Below, one piece after another: positions 11,451 through 22,975 of a DNA stretch of 64,000 nucleotides. Both the position numbers and the translations under genes were made by a program. Location: contig OZ234496.1 of assembly GCA_965153455.1 (NCBI GenBank), positions 10,749,863-10,813,862 of the forward strand. The letters are read 5' to 3'. How positions within the stretch are numbered: position 1 is the stretch's first letter; each line of letters begins with the position of its first letter. The notes beneath the pieces are model-generated. The model ran no database searches. It was not told the origin of the DNA and saw only the letters and a list, made by a program, of their open reading frames with translations. This DNA is from Sphagnum compactum. Its lineage: Eukaryota; Bryophyta; Sphagnopsida; Sphagnales.

Positions 11451-13015
11451 AGGTTGGGCCAATTTTGACTTATTCTTGGGGACGATTTGACAGTTACTTT
11501 TTAAGTAGTTTTTATTTTCTCTGATCATGGTGTTCTTAAAGTGTTGCCACCAAGTTCACAAAAAGTTTTCATGGTGTTTCCATCAAATTGTCTTGACTGT
11601 TCAATGGGTTCTTAAAGTTTATAAAATGTTCCCAAAAGCAACAATAAGAAACAACATAAAAAAAATCAATCCACAATTATCTACACCCACACATGGCCTT
11701 ATTTGGGCTTCTATCTAACATTAAAAAAACAACTTAAAAAATATGACAACACATTTGTGTAAAGGTCATTTTAGTGCTATTATTATAGATGCTTTTATAT
11801 ATTACAGTTTAGGACTAGGACCTAGGACTCTAAAATCTTAAAACTTAAACATAGGACCTTAAAACTGTAAACCCTAAATCTAAGATCCTAACAAATATCT
11901 AACCCTATGACTTGCACCTTGAAAAAAAATCCTTAAGACCCGTCCCGTTCAGTTTTTGGTCAGTTTTGGGTTAATGTAGAGACACCAAGCTTGGTTCTTA
12001 GACTTGGACATGGCCGAGAACCCAGAACTAGCCAACACCAGTTTAAACTACGACATCTTAAGCTCAACTAAATTCTAACATCTTTTATGACCCTATTTGT
12101 ATACATCAGTATGTACATCAATATATAGTGGGTGCTGAACACGCTTTTGTGTAGGTGTGCAGAAAAAATGTTATGGCCAATGAAATTACTAAATTTGGTG
12201 GTCTGAACTTTTTTTCTTAATTATCTTGAGTGGATTAACAGACTAATGTGTAATAGGGTTTGTTCAGTTTGTGAGAATTTTAAAAGACCAATGAAAATGA
12301 CAGAAAGGGATTATTATTTTGAGTGTTTAGCAGAGTAGGTGTATAGGCTTGCGGTTGTTTTTATAGGTTAATGAAATTGCTGGATTTGGTGCCCAAAAAT
12401 TTGTTTTCTTAATCTTCTTGATTGAAGAAACAGTTCAATGTGTAATACTTTAGCTATTTACAAATAGGGTCCTTGCACATGACTTACACACTTCATTTTA
12501 AATTTTGTTATTAGTGGCTAGGAGGAAGACAAAAATAAACTTTGTGTCTCGCAAGGTTTCCTCTTCAAATTTCAAAAGTGTAAGGTCTTTTCATCTGCAT
12601 TGCAAGTGATCAAGATCTTGGGGAATGTGTTGTCTTTTGGGAAGTGAAGATTTTGTGTTCAATTTTAGGTTTTAGTTTGAGTTTGTGTATAGAAAGTGGA
12701 GATTTTGTGTTCAATTTTAAATTTTAGTTTGAATTTGTGTATATAATAGATGATAATAGAGAAGAATAAGATTTCATTGGTTATATGGGGTGCAGTCACT
12801 ACACGAGGTAAAAGTAGTGAAGTTAAATCCTTGGAACCTTGGTCCCAATTCAATTGCACTTTGTAATGCTTTTGGTTTTACCATTATTAGTGGCTAGGTC
12901 TACATGCTTGGTTAATGTAATGGTTGATGTTCATGACCTCCTTGCAAATGGTAAATATTATTAGTTGGTGAACAAGATTTTTTGTCTTCGATTTCATGAT
13001 GTATTTTTAGTTCAT
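11451..13015. other. AT-rich intergenic sequence
   Basis: No coding potential is recognised. It contains runs of CCTAGGACT/CTTAAAAC-type motifs near 11800-11900. A local duplication of about 50 bp with GATTTTGTGTTCAATTTTA lies near 12647 and 12700. Confidence 0.5.
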
Positions 13016-13023
13016 TTGTCCTC

Positions 13024-14970
13024 CACCAGTTTGGAGTCACATGGGGTCGAAGCTAAAGGAGGTTGTAAAGCGATGGTGCACAATATTCAGGCAACTTTAA
13101 ATTTTCACCTTTGATTGGGTGGTGTTGTAAGTAGACATTGCAAATGCCTTCAACACTGTTTTTCATAAAATTATATTCCAAGAGTTGCATGTTGTAGGTG
13201 GTAGTTATTTTAGCTCATACCTTTTGTCTATTCTTTTTATGCTTCACAATTCCTTTTTTAATTTTGTCATCACTCCTTCATTGGCATTCGTTAGGGGATC
13301 CTTTAGGTAATCCTCATTTTGCCCTAGTTCATTTTTGTGCCTTTTGTAATTCGGCTGACCTTTTTTCGTCTTATTTGTTTCCTTTCATTGCAAATGACAC
13401 CCACATCATTGGGCTTAGTTTAGTTGTATCTTAGGCTTTTCATCATTTCTTTTTTAAATTACATTTGGTAGGCTTTGTAATTTAGGTTCACAAGTGTGTT
13501 GTTTGGGTTCTTTTGGGGTTGCCTTTAGGGTTTTCACTTCCATCAAGTTTTTGTACCTCTTTAAAAGGCATTAGGGTTTTGGGAGTTTCTTTGGGATCCC
13601 TTTCCTTCACATCCTTTTTTCTCAAGGATGGTTTGGACGATAATATTTGACACATAGATGCCTTTCTTAGGTTGGGGGATGTGCAAGTGGCATTTGGGAT
13701 TTTCACTCGTTGTTTCACCCATAATCCTTATTATTATTTTTGTTTTTCCCCCCATTTTCAGATTTTCAATGCCAACTAGCCTCCTCTGATTGAACCCTCA
13801 TTCATGTGATTGGGAAATTTTTAAGGTTTAATTTTTTTGAGTGTTCGGAAGCTCCCCTAGTTCGTCAGTAAGCTTCTTTTCCCATCTTTAGAGGTGGGAT
13901 AGGTTTTGTTTTTGCGAAGATTGTTGCCCCGGCAACATATTTGGGGAGTTGGAGGTTTGTTGGCCCAATTATCATATAAAGGCCAACAGCTTAAGTCCAT
14001 TTCCATTCTAGGCTTACCTTAAATGGGTTCGTGACATTCTACCTTTAGCTGTTCAGGTTTCCATCCCTCCATTTGAATAGTTGTCAAAGAGAAGAATAAA
14101 TCGTCTTCAGAAAAACATCTTAGAGAGCAAACATGAGCATTCATTTTCTAGCATCATTTTAAAATTGTTTTCAAATTGACATCACATTCGGTTAAAATCT
14201 TATGCAAGCCCATGCTTGAATGCTTGGTTTTTGACCTAGTTAGTCATCCCATATTTTAGACTTCTAACATTTTCTTCTCAACACTGCGCACCAGATTGAA
14301 CTTCCCCATTATTATGACTTGTGGTCTTTTTTGCTGCACATGCAACCAGCCCATAGATTTGACATAGATACACCTATTTCGTTGTGTTCATGAAGGAGAG
14401 TGCACTACCACGCATGATGCAATTTGAGATTTTTTTGCCTCCATTGTTAAGGATGTTGAGTTTCATGTTTTGTGTGAACAAACTCATGTTTTTTCAGCAT
14501 CATTGTTTTAGTCATCGTGGGGAGGAGTAGATATTATGCTTCCACCGACTGGTATTCGCACTTTGGCAGATGCAGTCATTGTTGACCCAATTTGTGCAGA
14601 TCTTATTTCGCAAGTTGCTTCTTTTCGAGGAATGGGCAACAATTGCAACTCAAGTAAAAGTTGTGTCATATCGTGGTCGACACCCTAAAAATGATCTCAT
14701 CCCTCTAATAGTAAAGATATTTGGATGTTTATATTAGCATGCGGACAACTTCCTTTATCAACGTGTCAACATGGCATGGTTGGTGAAGGGTTATGAAGGG
14801 TCCTCCTCTTTTGATTTTACATTCATTTTATAGGTAGAGGGTGTTGGTGGCTCTTCAAAAAATTCTGGCCGCCATTACCTTGCGACGGGCAATTGTGGTA
14901 GCAAGAGGGTCCTTTTCTAGGCTTGGTGTCCTAAGGTTTTTCACCCATCTCCTTGCAGAACTTGCTTTGT
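13024..14970 (+). pseudogene. Decayed non-LTR reverse transcriptase, second family
   Basis: Broken plus-strand frames keep landmarks of a LINE-type reverse transcriptase in order: HQFGV at 13024, an ANAF-like palm segment near 13140-13155, GDPLG with LFALVHF-like residues from 13294, and FIANDTHIIG at 13384-13413. Where active enzymes have the catalytic Asp pair (ADDTH), this copy reads ANDTH. Further matches include GIRVLG near 13565, VQVAFGI near 13680 and LADAVIVDPICADL near 14560. Many stops and frameshifts occur, with no frame longer than 80 codons. It is clearly dead and distinct from the copy at 10-11.4 kb. Confidence 0.7.
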
Positions 14971-15751
14971 ACGACTGGTGATGGGTTTCTAGGTCCTAGG
15001 TTTCTTGATTTCTCCTTTTAGGGCTCCACATTGTGAGTTCTACGCTTTTGGGTGCTTTTGGGTGTGGTCTTTTGTTTGGACTTAGATCCAAACAAAAGTT
15101 TGTTCTTGCTGAGTGTTCTTCCTTTATTTATTTATCTATAAGTATTTGAATGATCATCCCATGTGTGACAATCTAGTGGTTTCTTTATCTTGGGGAGCAG
15201 CTGAAATCCACAGGCTTGCAGTCGAAAAGAAACTTTGCACAATAGGCGTCAGCCCTAAGTTTGCTTCCTCATAAACTGTCCTTTGGGTATCCACAATGCT
15301 GCTAAGAATGGGCAAAGACAGAAAATTTTGGATGTTTTGTAATGTTTCTTTTCACCCTGCATCGGTGGTATAGCTTCTGTTTTGAGGCTTGCAATTGCTG
15401 TAAGGTTGTATGATCATATGGACTACGTCCTTTTTTGCTATTTAGAAGCTGTGTTGGGACTGTCTGGTTTAGACAAACAAATTTAGACCAAATGGGGTTT
15501 GTAACAATGGTGGTGCCCAATACGATCATGGCTAATTTCTTTGCACCATGTCTCCATCTTTGAGTTCCTTGCTTCCAAGTGGAGTAACGCAGGTTCTTCC
15601 CATTTGTGTTACACAAAATGTTCTCAACTATACATCTAAACTTATCCAAGAAGACAGGACCCCAGGACCATTTGGTCATATGGTCTTATTCATGTTTCAT
15701 GATTGACTGTGGTTGTGGATCCAGATAGAATATTTGGTCCTCAAGCATCAA

Positions 15752-15833
15752 CATTGGAGATTTATGATGTGCAGACTAAAGATGTCATTGGATCCAATCA
15801 TGTCTTTAGTCTGTGCTTTATAAATCTCCAATG
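15752..15833. repeat. 82-bp near-perfect palindrome centred on GGATCC
   Basis: CATTGGAGATTTAT at 15752 is matched by ATAAATCTCCAATG ending at 15833, and CAGACTAAAGA by TCTTTAGTCTG. The centre is GGATCC at 15790-15795. The arms are about 41 bp with few mismatches and almost no loop. It could be a tiny foldback element, or the transcript could fold as a hairpin RNA. Nothing shows that it is expressed. Confidence 0.8.
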
Positions 15834-15969
15834 TCCAAAGATGTCTGAAGGGAGTGCATGCAAGGTACAGCAAGTTATTGTGCCACGTTGCAAAATATGT
15901 GATTCTGAAGGGATTGCATGCATTGTGAATTGAACTTGGTTACAAGTGGTGTCATTGAGGTTGTATGAT

Positions 15970-18800
15970 GCAGGTTATGACAGATATGGCCCCGTTAAAA
16001 TGCCAAAAGAAGAAAATTGAAGAGCTTTGTGCCAAGTTACAGGTGAAGTTAAGGAATGCTCTGGCACCTGATTTGGGAATGAAATGAAGCTTACCCTCAC
16101 AAGCTGTAGCAGCTTTAGGAAGGATGGTATTGATTTTTTGTTATGCAACCTCATCCGTATGACACCTGATCTGGGAGTTGTCTTCCTCATGTTTGTTCTA
16201 ATCACAGGAATCTCACTCAGAGCGCTGGGAGGTGTAGGTACTTAACCTCTGAAATGCTCTGCTGAAGGTGAAGACATCATACTTATAATTGGCTCAGTTT
16301 TTGACTAGAGTATGGTGTTTGTGAGAGTAGAAGTTGTGTTTGCTGCAGACATTGCAGTGGCTTAGTATGACAAGAGAAAAGTATGTTTTCTCTGTTACCT
16401 GTCTTGGCTCCCAGACTGAACTTGGTAGGGAGAGAATGGCTTTGGAGCTGCAAGAAGAGAAGAAGGCACAGGCAAAGAGTGAGCAGTGGTTGGACTAGGC
16501 GTGTAGCATACATTGTCCACAATTTCTCTGGTACACTCTCACATTTTCACTAACATTGTGTACGGAGGAGGCCAAAGTGAAGTCTGTAATTTGAGTCTAA
16601 CAGGAAAGCGAGCTAGTAATCACAGTGTTCAATGGAGAATACCAAGGCTCAGTTGGCATCACAGATGAAAACTGTGGAACTTAAGGAAACTACTTTTGAC
16701 CTGCAGTTTCTGCATTTGTGTTTTTATCCCTAGGTGTTCAGTTAGCCTATGAGTTGACCAATGGCTAACTCAATCGTCAACTTGCGTTAGCCATTGGTCT
16801 GTCCAGTAGATGCTAACCTGGCTGTGCTACTTCCAATTCACGTGAATTCACCGTCAGTGTCATGAGTGTTTGAAGCACTTTGTGACCTGGCTCTCTTTCA
16901 TTAGCTTCCCATGGAATTTTATTGGGGAGTGCTCTATCTGGCAAGGGACTCATATGCAAAACTTGGGTTTGTAATGTCTGAAATGAAATGTGGCTCTGTT
17001 GCTTTCAATGAGAAACTCACTGAGTGAGAATGTGATTACTGTTCAGGGTCAAGAAAAGGAAACTGCAGTTTGCAACATGCAGAAGGTTGCTACCAAGTGA
17101 CTTTGGAGCACCAGAGGGTCACTGCTGGTGATTGAGACTGCAAGCTGAACATTCGCCACTAGAACTGATTACTTCACAGGCTGAGATTGGATCTTTACTG
17201 TTTATAGCATTAGTGGCTGACCAAGCCTGGAATATTTTGGAGTTCTATAAGAGCAAATGTGTGAATGAAGTCCTATTTAAGTTATTGTGCAGGAAATGAT
17301 TTACAGGCCAAGCAAGTACCTCAGCTCGCATGATTCTTTTTATGTGGAAAATGGACATCATGTCACACTTGATCATGAGTCAGACCTGACAGTTATGTCC
17401 TAATTACTCATCTCATGTGGTTGTTCTAGTTTATTAATGTTCCTACTTTTGTGTCAAACATGTAGCCTAACCTTTTGTTTCCCATGAAGGAGGGAAAGCA
17501 ACAAGAGCTTGAGGACTATTCTTAAACTGGAAGCAAAGAGTATAAACAAAGAGGAGGCAGTCTCACTGGCAGAAAAGTGGGCATTCTTTCAAACTTCACC
17601 AGTGACATTGTACTTAACTTACACAAATGAACCAGAGATTGTCCTCTCTGAGTGGGAAATATTTTGAATTTGTAAAAAATCCTGCTTGATTGTGTACTTC
17701 CACATTTTGTTCTTGTGTACCCTGAATTGTTGTATCTTTGCATCTTTCCTGTTGTGGATTGTACAATGCATCCACGCAGATACAAGGCTGATGCTCCAGT
17801 TGGTGTGTTCTTCAGTTCCTTCACAGGTGGAAAAGCTTCAGATGCAGTTGAGCAATGCCATGCATGACAATGAAATACTTCTGTCAGAGCTTGATAATGC
17901 TGGAATGAACATCAAGATTAATCTTGAAGTTGATGAGATTCAAGCACACCTAGACAAAGTAGCTTGGAGAAGACAGATTTGGGATTCCAGAATGGAGGGT
18001 TGAAGTTGAGGTAAAACAGAGTATCCACTTTGTTTGTCACTCATTTTTCTCAGAACTGGTTTCAGGTTGACAATATCAACTGCTTTTATCAGCTACTTCT
18101 GTGCTTCACCATTTTGTAATTCCTAATTAACAGGAGCTGGAGCTCAATAAGCAGCTACAACACAGCATGAGGGAGCTCAAGCTAGCACAAGGTGAAAGAT
18201 ATCACCTTAAAGAACTAGGCATCAGTAGTTAAATAGCCAGACTGAATTGGAAGGGTTTTATTGAACATTCAGGAGAATTAAAACCTTTGGCTTTATATGC
18301 TTTTGTTGCATTCCATGAATACTGTTTCAATATGTTTGTCAAGAATGAGAAACCTGTCACTCATAATTACGCCCCACTTTGAGTGTAGACTACAGACAAA
18401 TGATGACTATGTTTGATGTAGAACTGTTTACTGTGTGTGGCCGGATGGAGGTGCTGCAAAACCAGTGGAAACATGCACAGATGGACATGTTAGAGCTCAA
18501 AGAATGTTGACAGAGTGCTTGATCCAGCTTTGCAGGGCTGAGGTTAGAAGTCATGGAACTCCATGTGGAAGTTGAGAATCTTAAGAAAACTCTATGGACC
18601 TGTGTGGGAATACTGATACATCCAGTTTTATGTATTCAGTCCTATACATCTCTGCAAGGTGTTATAATCTAACTCTCTCATGTATGTCAGTCTACATTGT
18701 GGAAGTGAGCTTCAAATGGCCAAGAAGGGGAAGTCAACACCAGAGGAGGAAGAGGTGAGACAGTTGCAGTTGGTTGAGGTCATCTCCAGTTGAGGCTACC
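15970..18800 (+). pseudogene. Remnants of a multi-exon coiled-coil protein gene
   Basis: Exon-like islands on the plus strand follow plausible CAG acceptors and encode heptad-rich, Lys/Glu/Leu-rich peptides: KKKIEELCAKLQVKLR near 16010, ENTKAQLASQMKTVELKE near 16635, QVEKLQMQLSNAMHDNE near 17825 continuing to about 18000, ELELNKQLQHSMRELKLAQG near 18135, and LEVMELHVEVENLKKTL near 18545. Stops and frameshifts interrupt most islands (for example after SRMEG at 18000). This suggests a decayed gene, or a real gene whose exon limits I have misread. The style resembles plant ROP-interacting or similar coiled-coil proteins, but no diagnostic motif was found. Confidence 0.35.
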
Positions 18801-20290
18801 TGGTGTATACTGTGTTCTTGCTGCATTGTTAGGCATTTGTACCCTGCTCAACTCTAGCTGGTGAGTCAACATTTCTCAAAAAACAGGGGAGAAGAGACTT
18901 GCCTGCATACTCTGCAAAGAGGTATGCAAAGCCTTCAAGAAGGGAGCTCAGATCTATTCCAAGAGAACCCACCAAGTTGGTGTGGAGTGTGGACTCCAGA
19001 TATAAGAAGTTTGCTCTTTCATGTTTACAGCTATTTTTGTATGAGAGAATCCTCCTCCCTATTACCAGGGAGCTCACCTTCATCTTCATCTTGCCAATTC
19101 TGAGCAATATTTGGAGCATGGAAATCCCTCATGGCATTAGTTTGCAAGTCCAATATGGACTGCACCAAGATCAACTCATCAGCATGCACCCCTGCAAACC
19201 CCTAACCAAATGTGCATCCCACTTCAAGTAGTTGAATCAGTCTGGTATGGAAATCCAGCTCCAGAGTGGTGCCATTTTGAGCTCCAGAATGCTTCATCTG
19301 ACCCCAGTACAGCCCCATTCAATCAGATTCCCAAAATCTTACCAGGCACCCTGACAGCTGTGAGTCTTGATAACTGAAACCTGGCCCCTGCTAATTTTTG
19401 GTGGGTACACTTGCTCCTCTCAGCTCCCCCTCCCCCCGTCTGTTGTTATCTAGACCTTAGTGTCTAACACTAGACAATGAAGTGGACAAAAGACAATCAT
19501 AATGGGTGCCAGATTGCACTACTCTGTGGAAAAATCATCAAGTGACTGCACAAAACAGTCAACAGAGAATGGAAAACCAATTGTGGCCACTTGTGTGTTA
19601 ATTTTCTATGTATGTACTATGACGACTAAGTCTGTAACAATAAAACAAGCACACTATCATGTGGCTATGCACAGAAAGACACACAAAAAGATAGATCTGC
19701 TGTTAGTGTACTACCCCATGAACAGTAGGGTTTATTGATGACTGTGGACAACCATTTTCTTCATCTCTTCCTTCAGCTTTTCTATGGTGGTTATTTAGAT
19801 TCCTTGTTTACTGCAGTAACCTGTTTGTGGATACTGGCCTGTGCTTGGGGAGGATTCTGCATTCAAGTTGCCCACAATTACATCCTGGACCTACGAAGTA
19901 GGTAGTTGTGGATTGGGGTCCCATGTCACTCATGGCAGGCAAGGCCTTGGTGTGACACATCAGGCACTACACTTTTGTCATTAGACACATGTAGGCCCAA
20001 GTGTCCAAGTTTTCAAATGAAATAATCCTTTCTTGCTTGATGAAGATGGCAGTGAAGCCTCTCACTTACTGATGTACTACAACAAAAGGTGTTCGTGTGT
20101 GTGAATTGATTTCATTAGATTTTGATTGAATTCATTAGTCTCAATAAATGGGGACTAGTTGAAAAGTAGTGAATTTGCTGATCTAGTGAACTGGGACCAG
20201 TGAACTGCACCCCCATTTTGTAGATCGATACAAATAAAACCTACTCAATTGGGGAAAGAAAATCTACTTTCTGAAGTAGGTTTTTATTTT
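18801..20290. other. Unassigned sequence
   Basis: Short overlapping frames at 18829-19231 on both strands have no recognisable domain. No splice-supported extension was found. Composition is close to the coiled-coil remnants upstream, so it may be part of the same decayed locus. Confidence 0.35.
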
Positions 20291-20294
20291 GTAC

Positions 20295-20517
20295 CTGAGC
20301 TCCCTGGGTGTCACCCAAGTGGTGGTGACTATGCACATACTGTTGGCTTTCCTCCTTTGCCTCAATTTGGAGGGGCCCAGTTTTCATCTGACAAACATGA
20401 TCTGATGGCCTCCTGGCATTTCCTTGTCTCCTACTTTTTCTTTGAGTCTGCTGAGTGGTAGATGTCCTCTCATGGTCACTTGCATCATGAGCTGGTTTTT
20501 CTATCTCCAATGTAGCT
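20295..20517 (-). other. Exon-like segment of an unidentified minus-strand gene
   Basis: Minus-strand frame bounded by a pyrimidine-rich acceptor (TCTTCTTTTGTAG before 20517) and a donor at 20295/20294 (GAGCTCAG then GTACAA). It encodes a polar peptide containing EIEKPAHDASDHER, TQRKSRRQGNARRPS and a His-rich HSHHHLGDTQ. The upstream sequence (20640-20520) reads LESSMKFVEQSSD and WTYMAAMANEATVISSF, with one stop between them. Family not recognised. It could be an exon of a real gene running 20-22.9 kb, or of its pseudogene. Confidence 0.35.
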
Positions 20518-20998
20518 CTACAAAAGAAGAGATCACAGTGGCTTCATTGGCCATAGCTGCCATGTATGTCCACTCTTCACCTTCCTTTCAATCTGAGCTC
20601 TGTTCTACAAACTTCATTGATGACTCAAGGGCTGCATAAGGCAATTCTAAACCATGGCTGCAAATCTTCAAGATTCTGAAATTAGTTGGTTTGCATCAAA
20701 ATGTTATTTGGTCCAGTAGATAGCTTGGCAGAGGATCCTTGTCCCGATAGCAATGAATCCTCAAACTTCTTTGAACTTTGTGGTCTGTAGGACATGGCTT
20801 CCAGATATGAGGACAAGCAAGCAAGGCCAAATGGAGCTATAAGTACCCAAGAATCCCCAACACCATATAGAGAGAGTCAAACTGATCATGAAAGCAAATC
20901 TGTAACAGCTCCAACAATCAACTATGCAAAGATGTCAATAATGCAGTAATTACAGGTAACTTAGCTTCAGACCATTGCTTTTGAAATTGTTGTCACGG

Positions 20999-21030
20999 AG
21001 ACAATTTTGGGGGAGGGGGGGGGGGGGGTG
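20999..21030 (+). repeat. G-rich homopolymer run
   Basis: A run of about 20 G with a single A (GGGGGAGGGG...). It can form slipped or G-rich structures and may be length-uncertain in assemblies. Confidence 0.8.
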
Positions 21031-21202
21031 CAATAATGTCTGTTAGCACAGTGATCCCCTATCCTCCATGCCTTTAGAAAACATACAATTCTGAATGTAA
21101 AGATTTTTCTCTTATTGTCCAGATTAGGTATATCTGCTGCTAATGCAAGCAGAAACAAAATCTCCAGAGACATTCTGTCAAGGGAGACAGACAAAATATT
21201 AC

Positions 21203-21409
21203 CTGGATCTGGTTTTCTCTAATTGTAGTGTCTGAGACAAAAACACCTCCTGTGCTTTGATGAACTGCTCCAGTTTCTTTGGGCTCATCATTCACCGATA
21301 GAGGTACAGTATAATAGGAAATAACTACTAAGCCTACTTTCATGTCTACAAAGTTGTGAGAATATCGAACATCTGCCATTGTGTCATCCACATGAACAGG
21401 GTGCTCCAT
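21203..21409 (-). other. Second exon-like segment of the unidentified minus-strand gene
   Basis: Minus-strand open frame starting MEHPVHVDDTMADVRYSHNF and ending TTIRENQIQ directly at a CAG/GTAATA donor (21203/21202). It is 69 codons with balanced, protein-like composition and no low-complexity runs. Upstream, MLYGTVANKSAPEEKAL (about 21610-21555) may be another exon piece. I do not recognise the protein. With the segment at 20295-20517 and the GC-rich stretch near 22.7-22.97 kb, it suggests a minus-strand gene or decayed gene. Confidence 0.4.
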
Positions 21410-22649
21410 ACCTGCCTTATGTAGCTCATGTTCGGGCTACATCTTCAAGAACTGTAACCTGTCTCCACAGCCTTCCATTACTGTCTTAGTAGACCAGTAA
21501 CTGCAGCCTGTTGGCCTCAATACTTAAGTTACTAGAGATCTAAACTATTGATCCCTTTGCAGAGCTTTTTCTTCTGGTGCTGACTTATTGGCTACTGTTC
21601 CATACAACATCAGGTGATGAACATCAGCCTCTCAGCATCAGACATGAAATATTGTTCAGAACTTCCTGAAATCACCTGCTTTCTTTGCCCTTGACTTGTT
21701 TCACAAAGGCTGCATTACCTCTTTGTAGGTCTACTGCATCATGAACTTCAAGACTTTGACATATGAAACCTGCAAGCCTGATCGTGCAGCTTTCTTTTGA
21801 GAAAATTTTCTTAGAACTCATTCAAAAATTTCAATATAATTCTCACTAACGTTTATTGTAACATGGATAAGTAAAAAATTGACATCATACCACGAATAAT
21901 TAAAAAATAGACAATGCTAAGGTTGAATACATATGACTTCACATTTTAAGTTCATCTGCAGTCCAAAGAAACTCTGACAATCCGAACTGTCTGTCTAGCT
22001 ATGATTTCATACCTTGGACTCCCAAATTAAGAAACATTATTACTAACCTGCTTGCAAGGATGAGCTCACATCAACTATGTGCAAAACATGAGCACAAGAA
22101 CAAACAGGAGCTCGCAAATTGATAAGACTTTGGAATTGCAAACTAAATAATACTAGGGATCTAGTAGTTACCGATTGAGAACAGATCATTAGGTTTCTGA
22201 GATGCAAAGAGGGTGAGGAAAGTGCACATTGTGTCAGTATCACTTGTCAGATCTCCAGATATTGAATCAGAGAAAGTTCACCACAGAAGATAGGAAAACA
22301 GAAGAGGAGAATACTAGTCGCAGAAAGGGGAACTCGTAACAGTCCACATTGGACGTCTGCATGCACAACCCGGTACACGCAACTTTCTCTCTCAATCCTG
22401 CAACCTTTCATGCACACAACTAAATTATTACGCTAAAAAATTCAAGTTCATAGTTGAAGAATACTTACAGAACCTGTAATATTACGAACCTACGTTCAAA
22501 ACTTCCGTGAATTCCTTCACATCATTTATCTGAACAGGATGATCTGCACATGTGCACCCCATGACGCCTAAAGCTTACTTCAATCCCAGCTAAGAAAATA
22601 ATTCCTGCACGAAAATTTTAATCGTAAATTAAATCACGGCCAACACTTG

Positions 22650-22975
22650 AAACGATCTTAGCCGGTTTTCTGCCAAGCTCTCTGATAAAAAATCGACCGC
22701 AAATCAGTGACAACACTGTGCGTGCGCGATCGAAACAAAAACCAAGCATGCTTCTAAACCCCGGCGTGCTCCAAAGCCGATGGATCCGGAAACCGTCCGT
22801 TGGACGGCGCCCGCAGTCGATCGAGAGGCCTTTCGTTTGCCTGATTCATGGTTTCCGTTCCTCTGCCCGTTCCTCTGCCGGAATGGTCGTCGGCTCAACT
22901 GGTCGCGGTTCATTTAGTGGCGGAATGGTTGGCCGTTGTCGCCCGCCCACCCGCCTCCATTTAAACTTTTAGTAT
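22650..22975. promoter_or_regulatory. GC-rich stretch, possible promoter or first exon
   Basis: A locally GC- and CpG-rich block in otherwise AT-rich DNA, like the blocks at the 5' ends of the confirmed genes here. It reads open on both strands but with no recognisable protein. Inferred to be the 5' end of the unidentified minus-strand gene downstream. Confidence 0.3.
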
